A stretch of DNA of 23,469 nt, from NCBI GenBank assembly GCA_017453605.1, contig JAFTEP010000093.1, forward strand, positions 1 to 23,469. The letters are read 5' to 3'. The notes under the pieces are model-generated. The model saw nothing but the letters and a program-made list of their open reading frames with translations. It had not been told where the DNA came from and searched no databases. A program made the position numbers and the translations under genes. Below are positions 1-8,560 of this stretch, in pieces (the stretch's first letter is position 1; the number at the start of each line of letters is the position of its first letter). Origin of the DNA: Clostridia bacterium. GTDB lineage: Bacteria; Bacillota; Clostridia; Oscillospirales; SIG627.

Positions 1-85
1 CGGGCAGACGAGACAGAGCGTTTGACGTCCCGGAAAACAGAATGATCTTTTTGAAAAAGTGATCCGCTTTTTTAAAGGCAAAAAC

Positions 86-127
86 ACGCCGCGGGAGCAT
101 CAAAATTCTGCTCCCGCGGCGTTTTTT
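86..127. terminator. Intrinsic terminator downstream of the dockerin genes
   Basis: A perfect 14-bp inverted repeat (86-99 with 109-122) encloses a 9-nt loop. On the plus strand it runs into a T tract through 127. On the minus strand the stem is followed by G and then five T. It lies 37 bases past the stop of the minus-strand dockerin gene and probably ends that transcript. It could also serve a plus-strand gene lying left of the window. Confidence 0.85.
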
Positions 128-158
128 CACGGATGTGAACCCGTCTTCCTTCCCGGTT

Positions 159-3100
159 TCAGCTTTGCGGACCGAGGTGGGTCGAGGGATCGGCGAGGTA
201 CTGCCGGATGAGCGTCAGATCGAGCGAGTCGAGCGCGCCGTCGCCGTTTGCGTCGGCTCCCTTTCCGATGACGGTCGAGGGATCGGCGAGGTACTGTCTG
301 AGAAGAGTGAGATCCAGAGAGTCGACCGTGCCGTCTGAGTTCGCGTCGCCCGGGACGACGTTTCTGTAGGTCGCCGTCGCCGTCGTGTCGGAGGTCAGGG
401 CGAACGGGTCGCCGGGAGGCATAAGGACGGCGTCGGCGCCGCCGATCTTCACGGACCAGCCGGAAAACTCTTTTCCGGCGGGAACGGTGAACGGACAGTC
501 GGGCAAGGTGAAGGAGGAGTCCTTTTTCAGGGCGTATCTCAGCAAGGCGCCGTCTCCTTCGCCGGGATCCAGCACCAGATCGAGAGACTCGGCGACGTCG
601 ACGGTTATTATCACCGCTTCGTCGGGCATCTCGAACCAGACCTCTATACTGTTGAGATACATAAAGGCGCCCCGGTAATCCACTTCTTCGCCGCTTTCGG
701 TCTCTATCGAGAAAGCGTCGAGGATCCCGCCCTCGTCCCAACTGAAGGAGTATTCCACTCCGGCTCCGGCGGCGGCGCGCTGAGTCATGACGTTCTCCTC
801 GGACCAGTCGTCGAAGACGGCTCTGTTGGCGCTGAATACCACGGAGCGGCCCGGGTCGGTCCAGACGATCTCATGCGCCGGGGCGAAGACCGCGGTGACG
901 GTCACGTCGGACGCGGGCATATAGTATCCGCCGTCCTCCTGCGCGGGGAGCCGCCTGCCGTCCGCGTCGGTCACGGTCATCCCGAGAAGCCCGTATCCCG
1001 GATCGGGGGTCGCGACGGGATAAAACAGGCGTCCCGTGTAAAACGTTTCCGTCGGGCAGAGAGGATCGCCGACGGTCCCGTGAACGGTGTTCTGATCGTA
1101 ATTCACCTCGAACATATCCACGCCGAGGATATAGAGGGAGATATTCCCGGCTCGGGAATAGCTTGACAGAGTCAGTCCGTAGGTTTCTCCGGCTTCGAGA
1201 AAGGCGACGAGCTCGAAATGCAGGTCGCGGGCGGAATCGTATCCGAATGCGACGCAGTCCGCGGTCGCTCCCGAGGAGTCCGTGAGCCCGACGGTGGGCC
1301 GGATCGCGTCGCCGTCGCTCAGGATGCGGTAATACCCGTCCGTCTCGGGGGTGAACGGAAAGGTCACGGTCTCATATTCGCCGAACGAAAGGGCGTTCCT
1401 GCCCTCGCGCAGTACGGGCACGGCGCTGAACACGGGTTCGCAGCGGACGTCGCCCGCCACGGGGGCGATCTGCGGCTCCCAGCGCTCGAAGGAGTAGACG
1501 AAGCTGCCGTCAGTCGCCCTGACCGGGGTCTCTCCCGTATATTCCGGCGTCGCTCCGTAAACGACGGACGAGCTTTGGAGGGTCTGTCCCTCCGCGCCGG
1601 CAAAAACGACCGTGTAGCTTCGGGGAGAGGCGTCGTAGGTCGCTCTGTAGGTCACCGTGTGCTCGCTTCCCGAAACGGGTCCGATCGGACGGTCCCATCC
1701 TGCGAAGGCGAAGGTGTGGGAAACGCTCGGCTCGCAGACGGGAGTTTCGCCGGTATAGACCGGCGTCTGTCCCGTGGTCAGATCGCACCATTGAAGGATC
1801 TCGCCGTTCCAGTTTTCGAAGCAGACGCAGTAGTAAGAGACGAAGACGGCGCGCGCCGTCACTTCTCCGGCGGGCATCGTGAAGCTGAAGGTGCCGTCGC
1901 CGTTATCGTTCGTGGGGACGTCCGCGCCGCCGCTGCGCACCGAGAGAGAGCCGAGACCGTGAAGAGAGTCGGCGGGCGTCGGCGTCAGAGTGACCGTGTC
2001 TCCGACCGCGGCGGTCTGAACGTCGCAGGTCAGAGCGCCGTTATCCGCGCTCGCGGTCACGGCGAACGGGATCTTCGCAAAGGACGCCGAGACGACCGTG
2101 TTCCCGGCGGGCATGGCGAACCTCATCAGCCCGGGATCGGCGGGATCCGGCGTCAGGGCGACGGCGTTCCCGGAGAGGGCGGATACGGACGAGAGGCAGT
2201 ATCCGGGATCGCATTCGGCGCGGACCGCGACGGTCTCGCCCGCCGCGGCTTCGGTCCTGTCGGCCGAAAGGCTCCCGCCTTCGGAGGCGCTCACGCTCAC
2301 CGCGTAGGTTATCGGCTCGAATACCGCGGTGAACACGGTGTCCTCCCGGAGGAAGTCCCGGTATACGGTAAACGAAGATGAGTTTCTTTCAAAAAGAACG
2401 TCCGAATTGCACAGCCATCCCGAAAACCTCATACCGTCCTCAGGCTGATTCGCGGTGACGGTATAATAATCCCCGGAAGCCGACTGACGTTTCTCGGCGA
2501 CGCCGCCGACGACGTACAATTTGTACTTTGAGCTCTGGCAGGTGAGCCGATCCTGCGGGTTATGAAATAACCCGGGGAGGTCTCCGGTCGGTCCGTTACC
2601 CTCATGACCCGACAGTATCACCGGTGAAACGAACTTAACCGGGATCTCCCCCGACTGCGTCGCCTGGCGTTGATGCGAGGGCTGAAATAAGTCCGTTCCC
2701 TGATTCTGCGGCAGCTCGTTCGGCGAAGGGGAAAGATTCAGGCTGTGCTGCGGGTCGTACGCCTCGGTATCGGGAGAGGAACAGACGGCGAGATCGCTGA
2801 CGAAGGCGCCGCCGTCCGGACCGCCGGGCGCGGGATCCTGAGCCTGTCCGGGCAAAATGGAGCCGGGATCGCCGTCCGTGAAAAGCTCCGATAAGGAAAC
2901 GTAAGCGTCCGGGGCCTCAAAACCGTAAGCGTCGGGGTCTTGCCAGCCGAGACGTCTTTGCGGGTCCGGGGAGGATATTGCGGGGACGGAGTAGAACGCC
3001 GTACCGTTCCGGGTGATCATCATGCCGGTGGTCCTCTCCGACTGCCCGACGGGCAGCAGGAGCGCGGCGCATTTTGTGATCTCGCCGTTATCCGTCACCG

Positions 3101-3782
3101 ACGTGGACCGGTACGCAAAAGAGCGGGTCCGGTCCTTCTTTCCGCCGGGGTAGCCGTCGACCCAGAGCTTGTCGTCCATGAACCTGAAAAGCTCGTAGCT
3201 GCCGGTCTGCGAGTCCGTCGTGCGCATGATTTCGGTCCCGACCGTTCCGCGGAGCGCGAGGGATATAAACGTCTGAGATGAGTCCGACGGAAGGACGTAT
3301 TCCGCGTACTGCTGCACGGATGCGGAGAAACGATCGAGCATATCGTCCGACGCGAACGCCGTCAGCGGCTCCGGGACCGGATCCGCGCCGATGCTGGTGA
3401 TCTCGAGAAGGACCTTGCCGGAGAAGACTTTTACCCACACGAGCATCCCTTCGTTCCCGTCGGCGCCTGCGGAGATATATCCCCGGGTCTCCCGGACGAA
3501 GCAGTTATTGACGGTGCAGTCCGTGAACGCGGTGGCGATCCCCGTCTCCTCGGCGAAGATCACGTCGAACGAAACGTTTCCGGTCGCCGTCAGACGGACC
3601 GAGTTCCTGTCGACGCCGTTCTGGGCGATATCGGTGTTCCACACGGCGACGCTCTCGCCCGCATTGACGATGATGGCCGACTTTATCTCCCGCTCCGCGG
3701 CGTCGGCTCCGGCGCCGAAAGCCGCAGGAGAGAAGGTCATGAGAGCGGCGAGGATCAGTGAAAAAGCTTTTTTGAATCTCAT
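159..3782 (-). CDS. Secreted dockerin protein with internalin-like beta repeats (paralog A)
   Basis: A 1207-aa exported protein. Residues 1-29 form a signal peptide (basic start, hydrophobic core, Ala-rich cleavage zone). Residues 31-265 are a domain shared with the upstream gene, around 'VNAGESVAVW' and 'GMLVWVKV'. Residues 300-420 are a Pro/Gly/Gln-rich linker. Residues 420-650 hold three divergent bacterial-repeat modules ending in patterns such as 'FAMPAG' and 'FTMPAG'. Residues 650-790 hold two internalin-like modules with 'TPVYTGETPV'. Residues 791-886 resemble a pre-peptidase C-terminal beta domain. More repeat modules follow, then a type I dockerin (about 1145-1207) with two Ca-binding loops starting at D1146 and D1177. 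Dockerins dock enzymes or binding proteins onto cohesin scaffolds outside the cell. I see no catalytic domain, so a binding or structural role is inferred. The start is supported by AAGGA seven bases upstream. It lies 64 bases downstream of paralog B and is probably co-transcribed with it. Confidence 0.9.
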   Translation of the reverse strand: MRFKKAFSLILAALMTFSPAAFGAGADAAEREIKSAIIVNAGESVAVWNTDIAQNGVDRNSVRLTATGNVSFDVIFAEETGIATAFTDCTVNNCFVRETRGYISAGADGNEGMLVWVKVFSGKVLLEITSIGADPVPEPLTAFASDDMLDRFSASVQQYAEYVLPSDSSQTFISLALRGTVGTEIMRTTDSQTGSYELFRFMDDKLWVDGYPGGKKDRTRSFAYRSTSVTDNGEITKCAALLLPVGQSERTTGMMITRNGTAFYSVPAISSPDPQRRLGWQDPDAYGFEAPDAYVSLSELFTDGDPGSILPGQAQDPAPGGPDGGAFVSDLAVCSSPDTEAYDPQHSLNLSPSPNELPQNQGTDLFQPSHQRQATQSGEIPVKFVSPVILSGHEGNGPTGDLPGLFHNPQDRLTCQSSKYKLYVVGGVAEKRQSASGDYYTVTANQPEDGMRFSGWLCNSDVLFERNSSSFTVYRDFLREDTVFTAVFEPITYAVSVSASEGGSLSADRTEAAAGETVAVRAECDPGYCLSSVSALSGNAVALTPDPADPGLMRFAMPAGNTVVSASFAKIPFAVTASADNGALTCDVQTAAVGDTVTLTPTPADSLHGLGSLSVRSGGADVPTNDNGDGTFSFTMPAGEVTARAVFVSYYCVCFENWNGEILQWCDLTTGQTPVYTGETPVCEPSVSHTFAFAGWDRPIGPVSGSEHTVTYRATYDASPRSYTVVFAGAEGQTLQSSSVVYGATPEYTGETPVRATDGSFVYSFERWEPQIAPVAGDVRCEPVFSAVPVLREGRNALSFGEYETVTFPFTPETDGYYRILSDGDAIRPTVGLTDSSGATADCVAFGYDSARDLHFELVAFLEAGETYGLTLSSYSRAGNISLYILGVDMFEVNYDQNTVHGTVGDPLCPTETFYTGRLFYPVATPDPGYGLLGMTVTDADGRRLPAQEDGGYYMPASDVTVTAVFAPAHEIVWTDPGRSVVFSANRAVFDDWSEENVMTQRAAAGAGVEYSFSWDEGGILDAFSIETESGEEVDYRGAFMYLNSIEVWFEMPDEAVIITVDVAESLDLVLDPGEGDGALLRYALKKDSSFTLPDCPFTVPAGKEFSGWSVKIGGADAVLMPPGDPFALTSDTTATATYRNVVPGDANSDGTVDSLDLTLLRQYLADPSTVIGKGADANGDGALDSLDLTLIRQYLADPSTHLGPQS
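162..350 (-). other. Type I dockerin module of paralog A
   Basis: This stretch encodes residues 1145-1207, two F-hand-like calcium loops of pattern DxNxDGxxDSLD. Both loops carry Ser-Leu at positions 10-11 and Arg-Gln at positions 17-18, which in characterised type I dockerins help determine cohesin specificity. The two halves are near-identical, as in dockerins with dual binding modes. The module ends six residues before the stop, the usual placement. Confidence 0.9.
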
Positions 3783-3846
3783 ATCCGTATCCTTGCGTTT
3801 AAAAAGGGACTCTTTTAAAAGGATCTTCGGTCACGAAAAAGTTCGC

Positions 3847-6800
3847 TCAGCTCTGCGGACCGAGAACGACGGTCGGATCGGCGAGATACTGTCTCAGACG
3901 GGTCAGGTCGAGAGAGTCGACCTCTCCGTCGCCGTTGGCGTCCGCTCCGTTTCCGACCGCTTTCGAGGGATCGGCGAGGCGCTGTCTTAAAACGGTCAGG
4001 TCGAGAGAGTCGACCGTGCCGTCCGAGTTCGCGTCGCCCGGGACGACGTCTCTGTAGGTCGCGGTCGCTGTCGTGTCGGAGGTCATCAACCAGCTCTCTC
4101 CCGCGCCGACCAGGACGGGCGCGGAGCCTTCGGAGGTCACCGACCAGCCCGCGAACTCCTTGCCCTCGGGGAAGGTGAACGGACAATCGGGCATCGGGAC
4201 CGGAGAATCCGCCGCCACAGCCGCCTTTATCGCCAGATTCCTGCCGTCTCCCGAGTTCAGCTCAAGATCGAAGATCTCGACGACGTGAAGGGTGACGGTC
4301 ACGGGCTCGTCGGGCATTTCAAACCAGACCTCCATGCGGTCCATATATTGAGACAGACTGCCGTACGGCACGTCCGCGCCGCTTTCGGTCTTCACGCTGA
4401 ATTCCTCGACGATATATCCCCGTGGCCATTCGAAGGAGTACTCCACTCCCGAGCCTTCGGCGGCGCAGTCCTGGTAATCTCCCTGACGGTAGAAAGCCAC
4501 GGCGCGGTTCGCTGCGAAGCTGACGGTGTAATCCGTCAGGTCGTAAGCGATCCCGTGAGCCTCGGCGAAGGTCGCGGTGACGAAAACGTCGCTGTCGGGC
4601 ATGATATACAAGCCTTCATCGTTCTCCGTCAGGCGCCTGCCGTTCGCGTCGGTCACGATCAGGTCGAGCAGGCTGTAGCCCGGATCCGGGGTGACTGCCG
4701 GCCAGAGGATCTCTCCCGAGTAAAGCATATATTCGCCTTCGTCGTCCGGATAGCCCACGATGCCGTGTTCGCAGTTTCTGTCGTTGCGGACCGTGTGCAT
4801 CGAGACTTTGTTCACCGACAGAAAGATGTTCCCCGAGGCGTGGAGAGCCGTCAGGTCCACCGTGTAGGTCTTTGAGGAGTCGAGCAGGGCGATGAATTCG
4901 AGGTTCAGGTGCCCGTCGTAGCTGAACTGGTAGTTTATCCTTTCGACGGCGACGCCGTTTTCATCCGAAATATAGCACTCGGGGCTCACCTCGTCTCCGG
5001 AGGTGCGGAAAACGTAATACCCGCTTTCCTCGGGAGTGAACGGACAGCTGACGGTGTCGTATCTGACCAGAGAGACGCGGTTAGTCCCGGAGTGGATGAC
5101 CGGAACGGCTTTGAACACGGGATAATAGACGGCCTCGGATCTGACCGGCTCTATGGACGGGGTCCAGCGAACGAAGGTGTAGACGTAATTCCCGTCGCTC
5201 TCCCTGACGGGGGTCTGGCCGGTATATACGGGCGTTTCGCCGTACTGAACGTTCCCGCTCTGCAGGACCGTTCCGCCCGCGCCGCTGAAGGTGACGGCGT
5301 AGCTTCTCGGGACCGCCGTGAAGATCGCGGTGTAGGTGACCTCTTCATCCAGCGGTCCGACTGCCTGAGGCTGGCTGTCCCAGCCCGCGAAAACGTAGTC
5401 GTTCGCCGCGACCGACGGCCGGACGGGAGTTTCCCCGCCGTAGACCGGGGTCTCTCCGACGGCGTATTCGCCCCATTCGAGAGCGGCGCCGTTATAGTTT
5501 CTGAAGGTCACGATGCAGTTTCCCGCAAAAACGGCTCTCGCGCTCACGCTGCCCGCCGGCATCGTGAAAGTGAAGGTGCCGTCGCCGTTATCGGAGGTCG
5601 GGACGTTCTCGCCGCCGCACTCGACGGTGAGAAGTCCGAGGTGACGGTAGAGGTAGTGGGTGGAGGCGGTCAGGGTGACCGTGTCGCCGATCGAGGCGGT
5701 CTGCCTGTCGGCGGTCAGAGTTCCGTATTCGGCGGAGGTCCCGACCGTATATTCCGTTTTCGGGAACTGCGCGCTCAGCGTCACCGGAGCCGCGGGCATC
5801 GTGAAGACGTAACATCCCGGTCTGCCGCTGACGGGAGCGAGAGCGATCTGTTCGCCGGCAAGAGCCGATACCGACGAAACGAAGCGTCCGGCGTCAGGCT
5901 GCGCGCAGACCGTGATCTCGTCTCCCGCCGACGCCTCTTCCGCGTCAGCGGTCAGGACGCCGCCTTCGACGGCGCTCAGCGTAACAGGGTATACGATTTT
6001 AGAGTACAGGGCGGTGAAATAATATGTCCCGGCGTATTGGGTGATGACGACGGACGCGGACGGAAGGCTCTTGTCGAACTCCAGCTCCGGCTCGCTTATC
6101 CAGCAGGAGAATTCGTATCCCTCGGGAGCGGGGTTCGCGACGAGATCCACCGTGTCGCCTTCCTTTGCCGAGCCGCGGTCGGAGGTCCCTCCGTTGACGA
6201 ATACGGAGCCCGTATCGCCGGGTTCGAACTGCGTCCCGGTCATGAGAAGCTCCTCGGAAACAAGCGGATCGTAATCGGTGTTATTCACCGAATTGTACTG
6301 GAGACTGTACAGCTCATCCTCGGCGTCAGAGGAGGGACCCGATGAAGAACTCAACGGATTGGCGAGTCTCCAGGAGTCGCCGCCGTAACTCAGGAGATAA
6401 TTATCACGCGAACCGAAATCCAATTTGATCATATTTATATTTTTAGGAAAGGTATTGGCCACACTGGCCAGATCGGGCTGATTGAAATCGGGGAGCTTGA
6501 CTGTAGTCAGAAAGGCCTTACTTGCGGGTTCAAGTACTGGAGGAGCCTTCACAATTGAATCAATTTTTTCGAGGAGCTCGTCCATAATGTTATGTACTTG
6601 TCCGTGTCCGTTAAGCGTCTCGGTCCATAATTGTACTTCCGGGTCTCCTTTCAAGGGGCCCGACGAGGCGGCGAAGGTCACCAGCTTCTTGACGGACGGC
6701 TCGTCGAACGGCGATCCCGACGAGAGCTGATCATAGGTGATAAGATGCGATTCGGGTCCTTCCTCCGACGTTACGTAGAACTCGGTGGAAAAGTATTCCG

Positions 6801-7857
6801 CGGAGGGATCGGGGGACTGCTGAGTATCGGCGTTCAGCCACTCCCAGCCCCGACCCGCTTCGGCAAAGGCAAGTATGCTCCCGTCCGGCGAAGGCTCAGC
6901 GACGTTGACGTCCAGCGCCTTCCCGGTGACCGCGTTCGATCCGTCCGTTAATCTGATCCTTTCGTTCAGCGCGGCGTAAGCGGCGGGATCAAGGAAGATC
7001 TCCAGCGGGATCCTGGTCCACTCCGCCGCCTCCTGCGCTGCGCGCGACGGCATCTTCGGCGCGGCGAGGATCGCCCGTCCGGCGAGGATTTTCATCGCGC
7101 CGAGGTTCTTCTGCTGCTCACCCGTCGGGAAAAGGAGCGTCGAGAACCGATAGACCGTCGATCCGTTCGCGACGCTGTCATCGTACGGCAGCGAGACGGT
7201 CGTCTGCTTTTTTCCGCCTTCATAGGTGCTGAGCACCAGCCTATCCGCGCGGAATACGAATATCTCGTAAGAGTTGCCGTTCGCGCTCAGCGTGCGCTGT
7301 ATCTTGGTCCCCTCCGTGCCGCAGAGCACCGCGGACACGTATTCGAGACCGCAGGAGTCCGGCAGGACGCATTCGAGGCTCTGACCTTCGACGGCCTCAA
7401 CGGATTCGAACGGCGACGCCGCCCTGTAGGGCCTCAGGGGTTCCGCGGAGAGATCGGCGCCGGAGCTTTCGATCTCCAGCAGCGCTTTGCCGGTTCGGAC
7501 TTTTATCCAGACCAGCATCCCGTCGGTCTGCGAGAGGTCGCTTTTGATATAGTCCGAAGTCTCCCACGATTTTATTCCTTTCGTGTAGAAGGTCCTCGCG
7601 CCGGCGACCGTCGGAGTTTCCGGGAACACGATGTCGTACTGCGTCGTCCCGGTCACACTCACGGTGATCCTGTTCGAAGCGATACCGCTCGCGGCGATAT
7701 CTTCATTCCACACGGCGTAGCTCTCGCCGGCGTTCACGGCAAGATAAAACGTGCTCGTGCGGGGCTGTCCGGCTTCCTGTTCGGCGTGAGCGAACGGAAC
7801 GAGCCCGAGCGTCATCGCGATAACGAGCAGCAAAGAAACGACTTTTCTCGGTTTCAT
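3847..7857 (-). CDS. Secreted dockerin protein with internalin-like beta repeats (paralog B)
   Basis: A 1336-aa exported protein and a tandem paralog of the gene downstream. The signal peptide ends at a typical AHA site near residue 25. Residues 36-265 are the shared N-terminal domain ('VNAGESYAVW', 'GMLVWIKV'). Residues 270-550 are a central region with no clear match in paralog A. Residues 550-700 and 702-778 are bacterial-repeat modules, and 780-915 internalin-like modules with 'TPVYTGQTPV'. Residues 918-1015 resemble a pre-peptidase C-terminal domain. After further repeats comes a dockerin (about 1274-1336) with loops at D1275 and D1306. GGAGG lies 7 bases before the ATG. The gene is first in a two-gene unit. 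No glycosidase, protease or esterase signature is visible. It may be a carbohydrate- or protein-binding subunit of a cellulosome-like complex, but that is inference. Confidence 0.9.
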   Translation of the reverse strand: MKPRKVVSLLLVIAMTLGLVPFAHAEQEAGQPRTSTFYLAVNAGESYAVWNEDIAASGIASNRITVSVTGTTQYDIVFPETPTVAGARTFYTKGIKSWETSDYIKSDLSQTDGMLVWIKVRTGKALLEIESSGADLSAEPLRPYRAASPFESVEAVEGQSLECVLPDSCGLEYVSAVLCGTEGTKIQRTLSANGNSYEIFVFRADRLVLSTYEGGKKQTTVSLPYDDSVANGSTVYRFSTLLFPTGEQQKNLGAMKILAGRAILAAPKMPSRAAQEAAEWTRIPLEIFLDPAAYAALNERIRLTDGSNAVTGKALDVNVAEPSPDGSILAFAEAGRGWEWLNADTQQSPDPSAEYFSTEFYVTSEEGPESHLITYDQLSSGSPFDEPSVKKLVTFAASSGPLKGDPEVQLWTETLNGHGQVHNIMDELLEKIDSIVKAPPVLEPASKAFLTTVKLPDFNQPDLASVANTFPKNINMIKLDFGSRDNYLLSYGGDSWRLANPLSSSSGPSSDAEDELYSLQYNSVNNTDYDPLVSEELLMTGTQFEPGDTGSVFVNGGTSDRGSAKEGDTVDLVANPAPEGYEFSCWISEPELEFDKSLPSASVVITQYAGTYYFTALYSKIVYPVTLSAVEGGVLTADAEEASAGDEITVCAQPDAGRFVSSVSALAGEQIALAPVSGRPGCYVFTMPAAPVTLSAQFPKTEYTVGTSAEYGTLTADRQTASIGDTVTLTASTHYLYRHLGLLTVECGGENVPTSDNGDGTFTFTMPAGSVSARAVFAGNCIVTFRNYNGAALEWGEYAVGETPVYGGETPVRPSVAANDYVFAGWDSQPQAVGPLDEEVTYTAIFTAVPRSYAVTFSGAGGTVLQSGNVQYGETPVYTGQTPVRESDGNYVYTFVRWTPSIEPVRSEAVYYPVFKAVPVIHSGTNRVSLVRYDTVSCPFTPEESGYYVFRTSGDEVSPECYISDENGVAVERINYQFSYDGHLNLEFIALLDSSKTYTVDLTALHASGNIFLSVNKVSMHTVRNDRNCEHGIVGYPDDEGEYMLYSGEILWPAVTPDPGYSLLDLIVTDANGRRLTENDEGLYIMPDSDVFVTATFAEAHGIAYDLTDYTVSFAANRAVAFYRQGDYQDCAAEGSGVEYSFEWPRGYIVEEFSVKTESGADVPYGSLSQYMDRMEVWFEMPDEPVTVTLHVVEIFDLELNSGDGRNLAIKAAVAADSPVPMPDCPFTFPEGKEFAGWSVTSEGSAPVLVGAGESWLMTSDTTATATYRDVVPGDANSDGTVDSLDLTVLRQRLADPSKAVGNGADANGDGEVDSLDLTRLRQYLADPTVVLGPQS
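3850..4038 (-). other. Type I dockerin module of paralog B
   Basis: This encodes residues 1274-1336, with two loops of pattern DxNxDGxxDSLD. The Ser-Leu (positions 10-11) and Arg-Gln (17-18) pairs match those of paralog A, so both proteins probably recognise the same cohesin. A Tyr-to-Arg change is visible at the end of the first helix (RQRL instead of RQYL). Confidence 0.9.
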
Positions 7858-8014
7858 TTTTATACCTCCGGTTTGTTTATTGTGCTTTTTCGGTTTTATC
7901 GTCGGCTCTGGTTTTTTCGGCTCCGCGATCCGGGGACGGTCGCAGGATCGGCGGGCGCGGTCTGAAAAGACGGCTCTTTTTTAGCCTCAAGCCCTTTTTT
8001 GGGTTTTTTGCAGC

Positions 8015-8260
8015 TTATTCAGGCCTTTCACGTATGTTTTGTCCGTTGTGTTCGTGCATACGCATAAAATCGATCGCTTCATCGAGCGATAAGGTTGCGC
8101 CGCCATATTTGATTAAGATAATTTCCGTCGACTTTTCAAAGATATTTTTAAGCAACATGTAAAATTCCATCTCGTTGCGAACATATCCGCGTGAGAACAA
8201 CGTGAAAAATCTTGACGTGCTTTTATCGAAAACCCTATATTTTATTACGTATCTTTTCAT
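8015..8260 (-). CDS. Small hypothetical protein, AT-rich
   Basis: An 81-aa protein that I do not recognise. It is rich in aromatic and basic residues in its first half (start 'MKRYVIKYRVF') and ends in a charged tail. It has no signal peptide or membrane helix. The ORF is supported by GGAGG seven bases before the ATG and by a candidate promoter at 8352-8380. Its base composition is visibly more AT-rich than its neighbours, which suggests separate acquisition. It lies 157 bases upstream of dockerin paralog B on the same strand. No convincing terminator separates them, so read-through into the dockerin genes is possible. Confidence 0.7.
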   Translation of the reverse strand: MKRYVIKYRVFDKSTSRFFTLFSRGYVRNEMEFYMLLKNIFEKSTEIILIKYGGATLSLDEAIDFMRMHEHNGQNIRERPE

Positions 8261-8293
8261 TTCTTAGCCTCCATAGGTATGTCCGTAAGATGA

Positions 8294-8309
8294 TAACGTT
8301 AGAACGTTC
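8294..8309. promoter_or_regulatory. Two abutting 8-bp palindromes, possible operator
   Basis: TAACGTTA (8294-8301) directly abuts GAACGTTC (8302-8309). Both are perfect palindromes sharing the core AACGTT. They lie between the candidate -10 box (8352-8357, minus strand) and the start codon of the 81-aa gene at 8260. The position suits a repressor operator, but the regulator is unknown. Confidence 0.4.
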
Positions 8310-8351
8310 TCTTATGCCGCATAAATACCATCAAACACCTTTCCGCTTAAA

Positions 8352-8380
8352 AATATACCATATTTTCAAATAAATAGCAA
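8352..8380 (-). promoter_or_regulatory. Candidate SigA-like promoter for the 81-aa gene
   Basis: On the minus strand, TTGCTA (8380-8375) and TATATT (8357-8352) are separated by exactly 17 bases. This gives a 5' leader of about 85 bases before the ATG at 8260. The surroundings are AT-rich, so a chance match is possible. Confidence 0.5.
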
Positions 8381-8478
8381 TATAAAAACAAAAAAAGCTT
8401 CGGTTTTCGTGAAGAGCCGGGCGGACGGAGCCGCAAACGAGGGGGCAAACGGGCAAAAAAGAGGCGTCCCGACAGGGC

Positions 8479-8505
8479 TTGACTTTTGAGGCTTTATATG
8501 ATAAT
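8479..8505 (+). promoter_or_regulatory. Candidate promoter for the DUF3232-like gene
   Basis: TTGACT (8479-8484) is followed by GATAAT (8500-8505) at a short 15-base spacing, about 55 bases before the chosen start codon. The -35 box is good, but the spacing is shorter than the usual 17. Confidence 0.45.
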
Positions 8506-8560
8506 CTATCCGCGAAAATCTCAAAAAAACTCTTGGGATCACAAAATAGGAGAAAAGAAA

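Noticed and set aside
1..62. Possible tail of a plus-strand gene entering from the left
   Set aside because: Frames 1 and 3 stay open only 14-19 codons, too short to support a call, although the terminator at 86-127 could serve such a gene.
1218..6345. Long plus-strand frames (1218-2381, 4909-6345) opposite the dockerin genes
   Set aside because: Arg/Gly/Val-rich shadows of GC-rich coding DNA; the minus-strand proteins have signal peptides and dockerins.
159..7857. CRISPR-like or tandem DNA repeats in the dockerin genes
   Set aside because: The repeats are diverged protein modules of 65-80 residues in frame, with no short regularly spaced identical units.
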